From the NCBI GenBank assembly GCA_904377845.1, contig CAJFGR010000001.1:1-64000 (forward strand): 64,000 nt of DNA, in the 5' to 3' direction. Made by a program: the position numbers and the translations under genes. The notes below the pieces were generated by a model, which saw nothing but the letters and a program-made list of their open reading frames with translations, searched no databases and was not told the DNA's origin. Within the stretch, counting starts at the first letter, position 1, and every line of letters begins with the position of its first letter. This DNA is from an uncultured Ruminococcus sp. GTDB lineage: Bacteria; Bacillota; Clostridia; Lachnospirales; Lachnospiraceae. Shown here piece by piece: positions 42,051-51,515 of this stretch.

Positions 42051-43378
42051 CCTCTCTGCATCCTCACGCAAAACTTCTTTTCATTCCCGTCTTCGATCTC
42101 GATTTCTCCATGATACGGAATCAGTAATGGCGTAACTGTCCTTTTAAGCTCCCGCCTTATCCTGCGGCCGGATTTTACCGAACAGCATGAAAACTCCAGC
42201 AGTAACAGATTTTTCACCCCTGCGGCACACAGAAATATAGAGGGGGTTAGACTCTGCTTTTCATTGTATGTGTTACTTTCTCTGATGCAATAATCAAGAA
42301 TCTGAAAAAGGATTTCCGCCAGTTCATTCTCCGGTATAGTGCCCCGGTCATATTTCTGGAATGCAAAAGTCGCTTTGATCTTTTTCTTCCTGCACATCTC
42401 CGCCATATAACACAGCACGCTGTCCACCAGATAGTCTGCGCAGTAAATTCCCGCCTGCATTTCATTAAACTTATGTTTTAATGTGCGGAGATAATTCTGT
42501 ATTCTTTCCTCATAATCTTCTCCACGACTACCTTCTGCTTCTTTCCGGGCGGCCAGGGCAGTAATCTCCTGCATCTGTGCATCGATCTCATTCTGCTCCT
42601 GCTCCATCTTCCTGATCTGACGTTTGACTGAACTATAATGAAGATCCATCAGTTCTTTCTGAGCATGGCTGTAAGCATTCGTCCTCTTTGTCTTTGCACG
42701 GTATCTGACATACATATAAACACACACTGCACATCCAGGAATAAATAAAATAACTGCAGGAGTTCTGACCATTGAATGAAACATTCCCCGCTCTGCGTAT
42801 TTTGAAAACGTGCTGCCGATTCCCGCCGTCAAATACGCTGCCACTACACCCCACATTACTTTCCGGTGCCTCGGTTCGTAATTTCTGATCCGGAACCGCC
42901 ATGGCTTTAAAAGATAAAATTCAAGCTGAAGCAGTCCGTATATAACAGGAATCATCAAAAGATCCGGAAATTGAAAAGGTCCTCCGACACTTCCGAGCTC
43001 GTTTCGTCCCTCAGCCCAGTTTATTAAAGGCAGAATCGTTGCCATAAAAAAGACCTGATTCGTTTCCACTATAATCTGAAACAGTCCAAGTTTCAGCATA
43101 CTTCCCTGAAAGGTATAACGCAATACTGCATATGTTATTACTGAGAAAGATACAGCGTAAATAAACTGGATCTCCATAACCGTCTGCTCATCCAGCCGGC
43201 TGTTCGGCAGGAGGTATGTAATTACTATGTTTTTAGTCAGAAGCCCGATTGCACACACAATAAGGCGCAGATTCTGACTTCTGCGCCTGACAAGCATATA
43301 GTTCATAAAAAGCATATCGTATATGTAGTAACTCACAGTCAGGACGGCCAGCCTGACACAAGTACTAAAAACTTCCAT
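42047..43378 (-). CDS. Polytopic sensor with degenerate kinase tail (sensor A)
   Basis: A 443-residue protein starting at an ATG six nt after AGGAG in the end of the kinase gene; the overlap with it is 14 nt. Several membrane helices to about residue 225 are followed by a coiled coil with IRKMEQEQNEIDAQMQEI, shared nearly word for word with sensor B (MIDAQMQEI). The kinase-like tail again has no RHD histidine motif and its ATP-binding boxes are eroded. Sensor A and B therefore form a tandem duplication. They are the likely receptors of the signal sensed by this operon. Confidence 0.75.
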   Translation of the reverse strand: MEVFSTCVRLAVLTVSYYIYDMLFMNYMLVRRRSQNLRLIVCAIGLLTKNIVITYLLPNSRLDEQTVMEIQFIYAVSFSVITYAVLRYTFQGSMLKLGLFQIIVETNQVFFMATILPLINWAEGRNELGSVGGPFQFPDLLMIPVIYGLLQLEFYLLKPWRFRIRNYEPRHRKVMWGVVAAYLTAGIGSTFSKYAERGMFHSMVRTPAVILFIPGCAVCVYMYVRYRAKTKRTNAYSHAQKELMDLHYSSVKRQIRKMEQEQNEIDAQMQEITALAARKEAEGSRGEDYEERIQNYLRTLKHKFNEMQAGIYCADYLVDSVLCYMAEMCRKKKIKATFAFQKYDRGTIPENELAEILFQILDYCIRESNTYNEKQSLTPSIFLCAAGVKNLLLLEFSCCSVKSGRRIRRELKRTVTPLLIPYHGEIEIEDGNEKKFCVRMQRG

Positions 43379-44120
43379 TTTCATCTCCTGTATTCGAACA
43401 GAGTACGATCCTCTCCTCAAACATTCCTTCATCCTCATCCGGCGCAACCTCGAGTGTTCCATGGTATTTTTCTACCAGACTCCCGATAATCTTTGTCCCG
43501 ATCCCATGTTCTTCCCGGCGCGGCTTCTTTGTCGTAAAAGTAATCTTCTCTCCTTCCCTGACACGGTTTTTCATATCGATAATCAGCTTGTTTCCATCTC
43601 TTCGCATGGAAAACCAGATTCCTTTATCCTGGTTCTCCGGTATTCTTTCCTGTGCTTCGATCGCATTGTCAAGGAGATTGTGAAGGAGCGCAACAATATC
43701 CACTTCTTCAATATTATTGTAGATGCAGTCTTCCACATCCATCATTAAAGGAATATCTTTCCCGCTGCACTGTTCCTGTTTGATCGTAAGAATTGAATTC
43801 ACCAGCTCATCACTACAGAACTCCTGCTTTTTCAGCGTATCATATCTTTTTTTCAGATCCTGCACATATTCTTCCATTTCCGCAGTATCTGTGCTCTTTC
43901 CCAGCAGTGCCTCCAATGTCTGGATATGCTTTGCCAGATCATGCCGGTACTTTCTTGTCGCCTCAATCCGGTTCTGTATTCCGGAATAGAATTCCTCCAT
44001 GGACGCCATATACGACTGCATAAGCCTGTTTTCCTGCTCCATCTCCCGCGTCTTCATCACCCCGGCTGCCAGAAGAAGAAACACGAGCAGCACTCCAAGC
44101 AATATCAATGTAATGACCAT
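43365..44120 (-). CDS. AgrC-like histidine kinase with one membrane anchor
   Basis: A 251-residue active-looking kinase. One hydrophobic segment (residues 3-21: ITLILLGVLLVFLLLAAG) is followed by a coiled coil and the H-box KYRHDLAKHIQ with phospho-His60. The ATP-binding part has the N-box LLHNLLDNAIEA, the strand LIIDMKNRV and the G-box HGIGTKII. Typical HPK10-family kinases also carry a polytopic sensor domain, which here is missing. Two polytopic pseudo-kinases are encoded immediately downstream. The kinase could receive the signal from them. It lies 20 bp after the regulator gene. Confidence 0.88.
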   Translation of the reverse strand: MVITLILLGVLLVFLLLAAGVMKTREMEQENRLMQSYMASMEEFYSGIQNRIEATRKYRHDLAKHIQTLEALLGKSTDTAEMEEYVQDLKKRYDTLKKQEFCSDELVNSILTIKQEQCSGKDIPLMMDVEDCIYNNIEEVDIVALLHNLLDNAIEAQERIPENQDKGIWFSMRRDGNKLIIDMKNRVREGEKITFTTKKPRREEHGIGTKIIGSLVEKYHGTLEVAPDEDEGMFEERIVLCSNTGDENGSF

Positions 44121-44140
44121 TTTATCCTCCCTTCACACTC

Positions 44141-44863
44141 TCAGGAAATCTGTGTCACTGCCCATTTCATAAACGCTGCTCTGGCTGATTTCCGGTAACT
44201 GCGGCTGATCATAACCTTTCTGTTATTGTCCATAATGAATGCATCTGCAAGCATTTCCCGCACCGCGGGCAGATACACGATGTAGCTGTTATGACAGCGT
44301 ACAAAGTCCAGCTTCGGCAGTCTCTCAATAATCACTGACAGCTTGTCCCATATGGTATAAGTTCCATACACCGTAATAATATTCGTCGTTCTGCCGCTTC
44401 TTTCAAAACAGAGGATATCTGCCGGAACGAGGGAAACTTCCTTACCCCCGATCACTGAAAAAGTAAGTTTCTCTCTTGTCTGAGAGAGCTGATGGAACAC
44501 CTTGCCGAAGATTTCTCCTATTCTCTCTTCAAACTGTTCTTTCAGAGCGAAAAAAACGTGCTCGGTGTGATATACTTCTGTCGCATAAAAAAGATAATTT
44601 GTCAGATACACAATCTGACAGTCCTTCCACTTCTTGTTGACTGAGGATACAAGATCAATACCATTCTTCTCTTCATCTTCGTTCTCAAGCACAATATCCA
44701 TAAAAAGCACGTCCAAAGGATAGCCTGCATAGTCGTTCAGTTCATCCGGAGTAAAAAAACAGATTACTTCCATCTCTGTCGCTGTTTTATCTGCATAGTC
44801 ACGGACAATTTTCTCAGCTTTCTTACACCAGATAGCATCATCATCGCATATTCCCACTCTCAT
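44141..44863 (-). CDS. LytTR-family response regulator
   Basis: A 240-residue transcription regulator, first gene of its operon. The receiver domain has the acidic pocket CDDD (residues 6-9), phospho-acceptor Asp56 (FMDIVLENED) and a conserved Thr/Lys-like end. The C-terminal 100 residues form a LytTR DNA-binding domain (LSVIGGKEVSLVPADILCFERSG, FVRCHNSYIVYLPAVREM, ISRSYRKSARAAF). LytTR proteins bind direct repeats spaced about two helical turns apart. The nearby promoters A to C have this geometry. The assignment of them to this regulator is inference. Confidence 0.92.
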   Translation of the reverse strand: MRVGICDDDAIWCKKAEKIVRDYADKTATEMEVICFFTPDELNDYAGYPLDVLFMDIVLENEDEEKNGIDLVSSVNKKWKDCQIVYLTNYLFYATEVYHTEHVFFALKEQFEERIGEIFGKVFHQLSQTREKLTFSVIGGKEVSLVPADILCFERSGRTTNIITVYGTYTIWDKLSVIIERLPKLDFVRCHNSYIVYLPAVREMLADAFIMDNNRKVMISRSYRKSARAAFMKWAVTQIS

Positions 44864-44932
44864 CTTTTGTCTCCTGTCTTATCTCATCTTCTTTCATCTG
44901 TCACATCCTGCTGTTTCATCGGAAACCGTAAA

Positions 44933-47900
44933 CTATTTTCCATCTGCCGCATCCGTGCGCAGTCCCCTGATATCCTCCAGCACTCTGCGCACTGTTTCAA
45001 GCACACTCTCCCCTGTATCCTTCCCGCTCTTTCCCAGCTTCCGGTAAAGGAAATACGGCGGCTCCTCTGTCCTGAATACAAGATCTCTTCCATAGCCGGC
45101 AATCATAGCCGGAATTTTTCCCGGATCAATCTTAGCACGCTCGTACATTGTAAAGCGTATCGCTTCCCCCTTCTGTTCCACAGCCGTCACATACGCACAA
45201 TGCGCAAGGCCTTTGAGAGCTGCTATATGAAGAAGCTGCTGTACCTTTTTCGGGATATCTCCGAACCGGTCGATCAGCTCTTCGGTCATATCGTCCATCT
45301 CTTCTTCATTTTCAATGGCCGCAATCCTCTTATAGATATCCAGTTTCTGATATTCGTTCCTGATATAGGATTCCGGAATATAGGCATCCACATTGAGATC
45401 AATTGTCGTTGTGAAGATTTCTTCCTCTCCTTCTCCCTTGAGCCTCAATACCGCCTCATTGAGCATCTTGCAGTACATATCATATCCCACAGCTTCCATG
45501 TGGCCGCTCTGGGCTTCGCCGAGCAGATTTCCCGCGCCTCTGATCTCAAGATCCCTCATGGCGATCTTAATACCCGATCCCAGATCTGTAAACTCCCGGA
45601 TCGCGGCAAGGCGTTTTTCCGCCACCTCTTTTAAAAGCTTATCTCTCCGGTAGAGAAGGAAGGCATAAGCCATGCGGTTGGAACGGCCCACACGCCCTCT
45701 GAGCTGGTAAAGCTGAGAGAGCCCGAACCTGTCCGCATCCTGGATAATCATTGTATTGGCGTTCGGTATATCCAGTCCGGTCTCGATAATCGTCGTGGAG
45801 ACAAGAACATCGATATCGCCGTTAATGAAATCATACATAATATCCTCAAGTTCTCTCTCCCGCATCTGTCCGTGGGCATAAGAAATATTTGCTCCGGGAA
45901 TCAGCTTCTGAAGGTGTCCCGCCACATCAGCAATGTCATTTACTCTGTTATACACATAATAGACCTGTCCGCCGCGGGACAGTTCTCTCTCGACCGCTTC
46001 CCGTACCATCTCGTCATTGTATTCCATCACATAAGTCTGGATCGGCATACGGTCATGTGGAGCCTCCTCCAGCACGCTCATATCCCGGATTCCGATCAGG
46101 CTCATATGCAGCGTCCTCGGGATCGGAGTGGCAGTCAGTGTCAGAACGTCAATATTTTCTCTCAGTTTTTTGATCTTCTCCTTATGCGCTACTCCGAAGC
46201 GCTGCTCCTCGTCTATAATCAACAGCCCCAGGTCTTTAAAGCCCACATCTTTCGAGAGCAGGCGGTGTGTGCCGATCACAATATCCACCAGTCCTTTTTT
46301 CAGATCCTCCACTGTCTTTTTCTGCTGGTAGGATGACCGGAAACGGCAGAGAAGATCAATCCGCACCGGAAAGTCTTTCAGTCTCTGGACAAAGGTATTG
46401 TAATGCTGCTGCGCAAGAATCGTAGTCGGGACAAGATATACCACCTGTTTGCCCTCCTGAACCGCCTTAAATGCCGCCCGGATGGCGATCTCGGTCTTGC
46501 CGTATCCCACATCCCCGCAGATAAGCCGGTCCATGATCTTGCTGCTCTCCATATCGTGTTTCGTATCTTCAATCGCCTGAATCTGATCCTCTGTCTCTTC
46601 AAAGGGGAACATCTCCTCAAATTCCTTCTGCCATACAGTGTCCGGTCCGTAGACAACTCCTTCCGCCCTCTGCCTTACAGCATAGAGCTTAACGAGATCT
46701 TCCGCGACAGCCTGAACCGCTTTTCTGACCTGACTCTTAGTCTTTCCCCACTGGACAGTTCCCAGCTTATTCAGCTTGGGCTTCTTTGCATCCGCCCCTG
46801 CGTATTTCTGAATCAGATCCATCTGAGCAACAGGAATATAGAGCACGCCTCCGTCAGCATAGGAAATCTTCAAATAATCCTTTACAACCTTATCTACCTC
46901 GATTTTCTCAATCCCGTTATATATTCCGATTCCGTGGTTCTCATGCACCACGTAATCCCCCGGCTTAAGTTCGGCAAAATCCTGTATTTTCTGGCCTTCA
47001 TATCTCTTCCGGCGCTTCTTCTTTTTCTTCCGTCCGAAAATATCCGACTCGGAGATGACCATAAACTTCAGCATCGGATACTCGTACCCTTCAGCAGCAT
47101 ACCCGTACGCCGCCATGATCTCTCCCGGCTTTACTTCCCGCTCCATATCCTCGCTGTAGAAACTGCTGAGGTCATAATCTCTCAGATCTTCGGCGAGGCG
47201 CTTTGCTCTCGTCCTTGATCCGGAGAGCAGAACCACTCTGTACCCGCTTCTCTTCAGGCGTTTCAGGTCTCGGGTGAGCATCTCAAAGCTGTTATTATAC
47301 GGATTGACGCTCTTCGTCTGTAGACTGTATGTCCCGCGCACATGAAAAGCGCCGCACCTGGATTCCAATGTTGTAAGGGCAATCCCGCTGTATCCGTTCA
47401 TCCTGCTGATAATATCCTGAGTCTCATAGACTGTCAGTCCGCTTTCCGCAGTCTCTTCCATCCCGGACTCGATACGGTTTTCCCTGCTTCGGAAATACTC
47501 CTGCTCGGCCTCTTCTGCCATCTCCTGAAGTCTTTTGGGTTCATCGAGAAGCAGAATCGTCCTGTCTTCCGGGAAATATTCCAGAAAAGGAACTGTCTCC
47601 ATTGTATCCTGCCAGTTTTCCGATGCAGGGTAAATCACAACACTCTCCAGATTTTCCACCGAGCGCTGGCTCTCTACATCAAAGCTTCTCAGAGAATCGA
47701 TCTCGTCTCCCCAGAGTTCTATCCTGACCGGGAGCTCTTCCGTAAGCGGAAATACATCCATAATACCGCCGCGGACAGCGAACTGCCCAGGTCCCTCGAT
47801 CTGGCTCTCTCTTTCATATCCCATATCCGTCAGGCTTTTCTCAAGTTCAGACAGATCAACCACATCTCCCCCTGCCAGACTGATCCTCTGCTCTTTGAAC

Positions 47901-48301
47901 TGTTCCGGTCCGGCCAGCCCGTCCAGAAATGCATCCATCGTTGTGATCACTGTAATGCTCTTTCCGTCTTCTTTCTCCAGCAGAGCCCGCAGTACACTCA
48001 TGCGCTTGTCTGTCAGCTGCCTGCCTTTGATATCGGCGTAGTAGAAAAGCAGATCCCTCGCAGGATACAAGTACACTTCTTCCGTAAAAATACGGTACTC
48101 TTCATATGCCTTCTTCGCCTTTTCCTCACTGGAAAAAACGATGACTCTGTATTCAAAGCCATCGCCCAAAGCATACATCAGATGTGTTTTCTGGGATCCC
48201 ACACAGCCGGAAATCTGTATGAAACCACGCTCTTTCTTCCTGTCCTTTAATATATCCTGATAATCCGCCAGCTCTGCCAGCGGAGCAAGTAAAGCCTGCA
48301 T
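44933..48301 (-). CDS. mfd: Transcription-repair coupling factor
   Basis: Mfd releases RNA polymerase stalled at DNA lesions and recruits UvrA; 1122 residues, slightly shorter than usual (about 1150). Domains in order: UvrB-like N-domain ([14 protein letters not shown], from residue 30); the CarD-like polymerase-interaction domain ([17 protein letters not shown], near 452); the RecG-type translocase ([11 protein letters not shown] near 597, [13 protein letters not shown]-rich motifs VGRSNR); and the TRCF C-terminal domain (LRTVEF-like region, 1000-1122). It follows pth with 45 bp between, a common pairing in Firmicutes. Confidence 0.97.
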   Translation of the reverse strand: MQALLAPLAELADYQDILKDRKKERGFIQISGCVGSQKTHLMYALGDGFEYRVIVFSSEEKAKKAYEEYRIFTEEVYLYPARDLLFYYADIKGRQLTDKRMSVLRALLEKEDGKSITVITTMDAFLDGLAGPEQFKEQRISLAGGDVVDLSELEKSLTDMGYERESQIEGPGQFAVRGGIMDVFPLTEELPVRIELWGDEIDSLRSFDVESQRSVENLESVVIYPASENWQDTMETVPFLEYFPEDRTILLLDEPKRLQEMAEEAEQEYFRSRENRIESGMEETAESGLTVYETQDIISRMNGYSGIALTTLESRCGAFHVRGTYSLQTKSVNPYNNSFEMLTRDLKRLKRSGYRVVLLSGSRTRAKRLAEDLRDYDLSSFYSEDMEREVKPGEIMAAYGYAAEGYEYPMLKFMVISESDIFGRKKKKKRRKRYEGQKIQDFAELKPGDYVVHENHGIGIYNGIEKIEVDKVVKDYLKISYADGGVLYIPVAQMDLIQKYAGADAKKPKLNKLGTVQWGKTKSQVRKAVQAVAEDLVKLYAVRQRAEGVVYGPDTVWQKEFEEMFPFEETEDQIQAIEDTKHDMESSKIMDRLICGDVGYGKTEIAIRAAFKAVQEGKQVVYLVPTTILAQQHYNTFVQRLKDFPVRIDLLCRFRSSYQQKKTVEDLKKGLVDIVIGTHRLLSKDVGFKDLGLLIIDEEQRFGVAHKEKIKKLRENIDVLTLTATPIPRTLHMSLIGIRDMSVLEEAPHDRMPIQTYVMEYNDEMVREAVERELSRGGQVYYVYNRVNDIADVAGHLQKLIPGANISYAHGQMRERELEDIMYDFINGDIDVLVSTTIIETGLDIPNANTMIIQDADRFGLSQLYQLRGRVGRSNRMAYAFLLYRRDKLLKEVAEKRLAAIREFTDLGSGIKIAMRDLEIRGAGNLLGEAQSGHMEAVGYDMYCKMLNEAVLRLKGEGEEEIFTTTIDLNVDAYIPESYIRNEYQKLDIYKRIAAIENEEEMDDMTEELIDRFGDIPKKVQQLLHIAALKGLAHCAYVTAVEQKGEAIRFTMYERAKIDPGKIPAMIAGYGRDLVFRTEEPPYFLYRKLGKSGKDTGESVLETVRRVLEDIRGLRTDAADGK

Positions 48302-48346
48302 ATCCTTTTCCCCTTTTTCTGCAATCCAGCCGGTATTCCGTCGTTA

Positions 48347-48928
48347 TTACGGCTCTGCTTTCTTCCTGCGGTTAAACTCGCTCATTGCATCGCCGATCCG
48401 TCCTGAGAGAATCATGCCTGCTGCCCGTACAGCATGATCATACCCCTCATCCATAAGTTCCTGTTCTGCTTTTGAAAAATGTCCAAGCACATAATCGGCA
48501 AGATCATATCTGGCCGGCTTTTCTCCTACTCCGACCCGGATTCTCGGAAATACCTGTGTTCCAAGATGGGCAATAATATTTTTAATACCGTTATGCCCTC
48601 CGGCACTTCCTTTTTCCCGGATGCGCAATTGTCCCACACCCAGATTAATGTCATCATATATGACGATGAGTTCATGCTCTTCATCAATCTTGTAATAATC
48701 CACCAGACTCCGTATACTTTCCCCGCTTAAATTCATATATGTCTGGGGCTTGGCAAGTATCACTTTCTGTCCTTCGATAACTCCCTTTCCGACAAGTGCC
48801 CTGTGCTTTCTGGCATCTACCGGTATATTGTATTTATCCGAAAGTCTGTCTATTACATCGAATCCCACATTATGTCTCGTACCCTCATACTGTCTGTCCG
48901 GGTTTCCGAGTCCTGCTATAATAAACAT
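48347..48928 (-). CDS. pth: Peptidyl-tRNA hydrolase
   Basis: Frees tRNA from peptidyl-tRNA released by stalled ribosomes; 193 residues from the ATG preceded by GGAGGT. A start 13 codons upstream is rejected because the conserved N-terminus is MFIIAGLGNPDRQYEGTRHN. The signature includes catalytic His (TRHNVG), YDDINL and GSAGGHNGIKN. Operon with mfd. Confidence 0.96.
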   Translation of the reverse strand: MFIIAGLGNPDRQYEGTRHNVGFDVIDRLSDKYNIPVDARKHRALVGKGVIEGQKVILAKPQTYMNLSGESIRSLVDYYKIDEEHELIVIYDDINLGVGQLRIREKGSAGGHNGIKNIIAHLGTQVFPRIRVGVGEKPARYDLADYVLGHFSKAEQELMDEGYDHAVRAAGMILSGRIGDAMSEFNRRKKAEP

Positions 48929-49142
48929 ACTCTTTTGACCTCCATGTTCTGTATCTGTCTTCTTCATTTCACAGGATTCTGCAGTACATAAGGCTGCCGG
49001 AAGCCTGCCGCATAGCTATTTTACAGTATCCGCCCATCTTTGTCACGCAAAAGCCGTGAATATTTTCCTGTTTCCGGTCATACACTTAATAAAAAGCGGA
49101 CCGCCGTATACCGGCAGCCAATTTTATCGGGGAGGTAACTCT

Positions 49143-49577
49143 ATGGGTTCCAGAACTAAAATCGTTGTCCTGCACATGAAAGAGATCATATACACCGCCA
49201 TCTTTGCGGCGCTGGCAGTTGTACTGGTCGTCCTTCTTGTCATCATGTTCCGGCCAGACGGAAGTACAGATCAGACAGACACCGGAAAACGGTACACACC
49301 GGGCATCTATACCTCTGCACTTACGCTGAACAACACAAATCTTGAGGTAGAAGTGACGGTCGATGAATCCCGGATCAACTCCATTCGGTTTTCCAATATT
49401 GACGAGACGGTGACTGCCATGTTTCCGCTCATTCAGCCTGCCATAGAGGACATTGCCGAACAAATCTATGAGACACAGTCGCTTGACGATATTGCACTGC
49501 CGGAGGACACACCATATACATCCCGGATGATTCTGGATGCGATCCGTGAAGCCGTTGAAAAAGCCGCAGTCAGATAA
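49143..49577 (+). CDS. Secreted membrane-anchored protein, FMN-binding-like
   Basis: A 144-residue protein with a single N-terminal membrane helix (IIYTAIFAALAVVLVVLLVIMF). The start at 49143 has GGGGAGGT upstream; an earlier in-frame ATG is ignored. The external part (from about residue 55, TPGIYTSALTLNNTNLEVEV) resembles FMN-binding (FMN_bind) domains in order and ends in YTSRMILDAIREAVEKA, equal to the last helix. The SGAT threonine that covalently holds FMN is not recognisable, so flavin binding is doubtful. The gene is divergent from pth and ends in its own terminator. Confidence 0.65.
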   Translation: MGSRTKIVVLHMKEIIYTAIFAALAVVLVVLLVIMFRPDGSTDQTDTGKRYTPGIYTSALTLNNTNLEVEVTVDESRINSIRFSNIDETVTAMFPLIQPAIEDIAEQIYETQSLDDIALPEDTPYTSRMILDAIREAVEKAAVR

Positions 49578-49590
49578 ACTGCGGCTTTTC
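49562..49590 (+). terminator. Rho-independent terminator
   Basis: Eight-bp GCCGCAGT / ACTGCGGC stem (49563-49570 and 49578-49585) followed by TTTT. The stem overlaps the last codons and stop of the FMN-binding-like gene. Confidence 0.8.
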
Positions 49591-49619
49591 TCCGATATTG
49601 TTTGAGTCTGCTGAGTCTT

Positions 49620-49883
49620 TCATCCCTCTACGATCAGATATTTACCGTCCGGGAGCGGGAACACTTCGGATACCCCTTCCAGCTCATCATGATCCAGACC
49701 ATCCATATCCACGCCCTCTTCTTCAAAATATTCCCTTACCTCATCCAGAGAATCAACAACCACCGCCATACAGTCCTCAAGAAATGCTTCGGCTTCCTCT
49801 AAAGTGCCGGCAACCGGCTCATCAAAAAGTTTCCCCTGGTCTTTTAAAAAAGTCTTCAGACATACTTCACTGTAATCACTCAT
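49620..49883 (-). CDS. Small acidic protein of unknown function
   Basis: An 87-residue highly acidic soluble protein (TLEEAEAFLEDCMAVVVDSLDEVREYFEEEGVDMDGLD). Two helices and a C-terminal beta hairpin (SEVFPLPDGKYLIVEG) are predicted. It is 3 bp after the stop of the following phosphatase on the same strand and probably in its operon. No known motif is visible. A good ribosome site (AAAGGG) supports that it is real. Confidence 0.6.
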   Translation of the reverse strand: MSDYSEVCLKTFLKDQGKLFDEPVAGTLEEAEAFLEDCMAVVVDSLDEVREYFEEEGVDMDGLDHDELEGVSEVFPLPDGKYLIVEG

Positions 49884-49886
49884 ATT

Positions 49887-50549
49887 TTATCCCTTTTCCT
49901 TTATAGTCATTAGTATTTCATCTGTCGAGTCCACAATCCGGTATGGCTCTGCAGCCTCCAATACATATCTGGAACGAAATCCCCACGTAACAAGCACCGT
50001 ATCCATGCCGGCCGCCTTTCCGGTCGCGCCGTCCACCTCCGAATCCCCGATATAAAGTGTTTCTGAAGGATCACTTCCGAATTCAGCCGCAATGGACAGT
50101 ACAGCGGTCGGGTCCGGTTTTCTCGGCACCCCGTCTTTTTGCCCCTGTATATGGTCGAAGATGTTTTTCCCGAATATCTCCTCCACAACATGGACAGCCT
50201 GACGATCCGGCTTGTTAGAGAGGACCCCGAGCTTTAAACCCTGTGCCTTCATTTCTTTCAACATTTCCGGAATACCGGGATACGGCTTTACACGGTAAGT
50301 ACAGCACTTGTCAAATATACGGAGATACGTTTCATATGCCTCGTCAAATCTTGTCAGTTTCTCATCTCCCGATGCCTTCAGCGTCTTTTCGATCAGTACT
50401 TTTGCGCCGTTTCCCACAAACTCTCTGCACTGTTCTGTCGTAATCTGCGGCATCCCCATCTCTTTCATTGTCTCATTCACGGAATAAGCAAGTGATTCCA
50501 GCGTATCGGTTAAAGTTCCGTCCAGATCAAATATACAGGCTTTATACAT
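49887..50549 (-). CDS. HAD-family phosphatase (Gph/PpaX-like)
   Basis: A 220-residue HAD hydrolase. Motif I FDLDGTLTDT at the N-terminus, motif II LSNKPD, the lysine region KPDPTAV, and motif III GDSEVDGATGKAAG. The alpha-helical cap of about 70 residues between I and II is the C1 type of phosphoglycolate and pyrophosphate phosphatases. The substrate cannot be told apart. Situated downstream of sigG. Confidence 0.88.
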   Translation of the reverse strand: MYKACIFDLDGTLTDTLESLAYSVNETMKEMGMPQITTEQCREFVGNGAKVLIEKTLKASGDEKLTRFDEAYETYLRIFDKCCTYRVKPYPGIPEMLKEMKAQGLKLGVLSNKPDRQAVHVVEEIFGKNIFDHIQGQKDGVPRKPDPTAVLSIAAEFGSDPSETLYIGDSEVDGATGKAAGMDTVLVTWGFRSRYVLEAAEPYRIVDSTDEILMTIKEKG

Positions 50550-50597
50550 GGTTTTTCTTCCTCTCTTACATTTTTCTTAAGTAGTCAATAATCCCCG

Positions 50598-51380
50598 TTA
50601 CTCTCCGAGAAGGTACCGGCGCATGGTCTTTAAGGCGTTTTTTTCCAGACGGCTGACCTGCGCCTGAGAGATATGAATCTGCTCTGCCACCTCCATCTGG
50701 GTCTTTCCCTCAAAGAAACGCAGGGTGATAATATACCTCTCCCGCTCATTGAGACGCTCCATAGCCGCCTCAAGTGAGAGTTCTTCCACCCAGTTTTCTT
50801 CTTTGTTCTTCTTGTCGCTCACCTGATCCATCACATAAAGTGTATCTCCGCCATCGCTGTACACAGGCTCCTGAAGGCTCATGGGGCTCTGTATGGCATC
50901 CAGTGCAAATACAACATCTTCTTTGGCAATTCCGATCTCATCGGCAATCTCCTGTACTGTCGGTTCCTTCATGTACTGACGGATATATCCCTCTTTCGCA
51001 TAGATTGCTTTATATGCCGTATCACGCAGCGATCTGCTGACGCGGATCGGACTATTGTCTCTGAGGTAACGGCGTATCTCTCCGATAATCATCGGAACTG
51101 CATATGTTGAAAACTTTACCATTCTTGACGGATCAAAATGATCCACCGCCTTCATCAGGCCCACGCAGCCGATCTGAAACAGATCGTCCGCATTTTCACT
51201 GCTTCCTTCAAAACGTTTGATCACGCTCAGAACCAGTCTTAAATTGCCTTTAATATATGTCTCCCGCGCTTCTTCATCCCCGGCTTTAATCTTTTCAAAA
51301 AGTTCCTTCTTCTCTTCCTCCTTCAAAAGCGGCAGCTTCGATGTATTCACTCCGCACAGTTCAACCTTGTTCACCATCAT
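50598..51380 (-). CDS. sigG: Sporulation sigma factor SigG
   Basis: RNA polymerase sigma factor of the late forespore, 260 residues. The N-terminus NKVELCGVNTSKLPLL is the SigG hallmark, used with anti-sigma factor SpoIIAB. Region 2 (LFQIGCVGLMKAVDHFDPS, FSTYAVPMIIGEIRRYLRD), region 3 and region 4 helix-turn-helix (MEVAEQIHISQAQVSRLEKNAL) are complete. Start at ATG with TAGGAGGATTCTTGCC upstream; the TTG seven codons earlier is rejected. In many species sigG lies beside sigE and spoIIGA, but these are absent here. It shows that the organism is a spore-former. Confidence 0.95.
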   Translation of the reverse strand: MMVNKVELCGVNTSKLPLLKEEEKKELFEKIKAGDEEARETYIKGNLRLVLSVIKRFEGSSENADDLFQIGCVGLMKAVDHFDPSRMVKFSTYAVPMIIGEIRRYLRDNSPIRVSRSLRDTAYKAIYAKEGYIRQYMKEPTVQEIADEIGIAKEDVVFALDAIQSPMSLQEPVYSDGGDTLYVMDQVSDKKNKEENWVEELSLEAAMERLNERERYIITLRFFEGKTQMEVAEQIHISQAQVSRLEKNALKTMRRYLLGE

Positions 51381-51515
51381 GGCAAGAATCCTCCTAAGCA
51401 ATTTATACTTAGAATGATTCTCACCTGACGGATAAGATATTCCGAAAGCCGGAAAATTTTATAAACTTTTAGTCCTTGACAAAACCGCTGTTAAGCGTAT
51501 GGAAACCGCGCAGGA

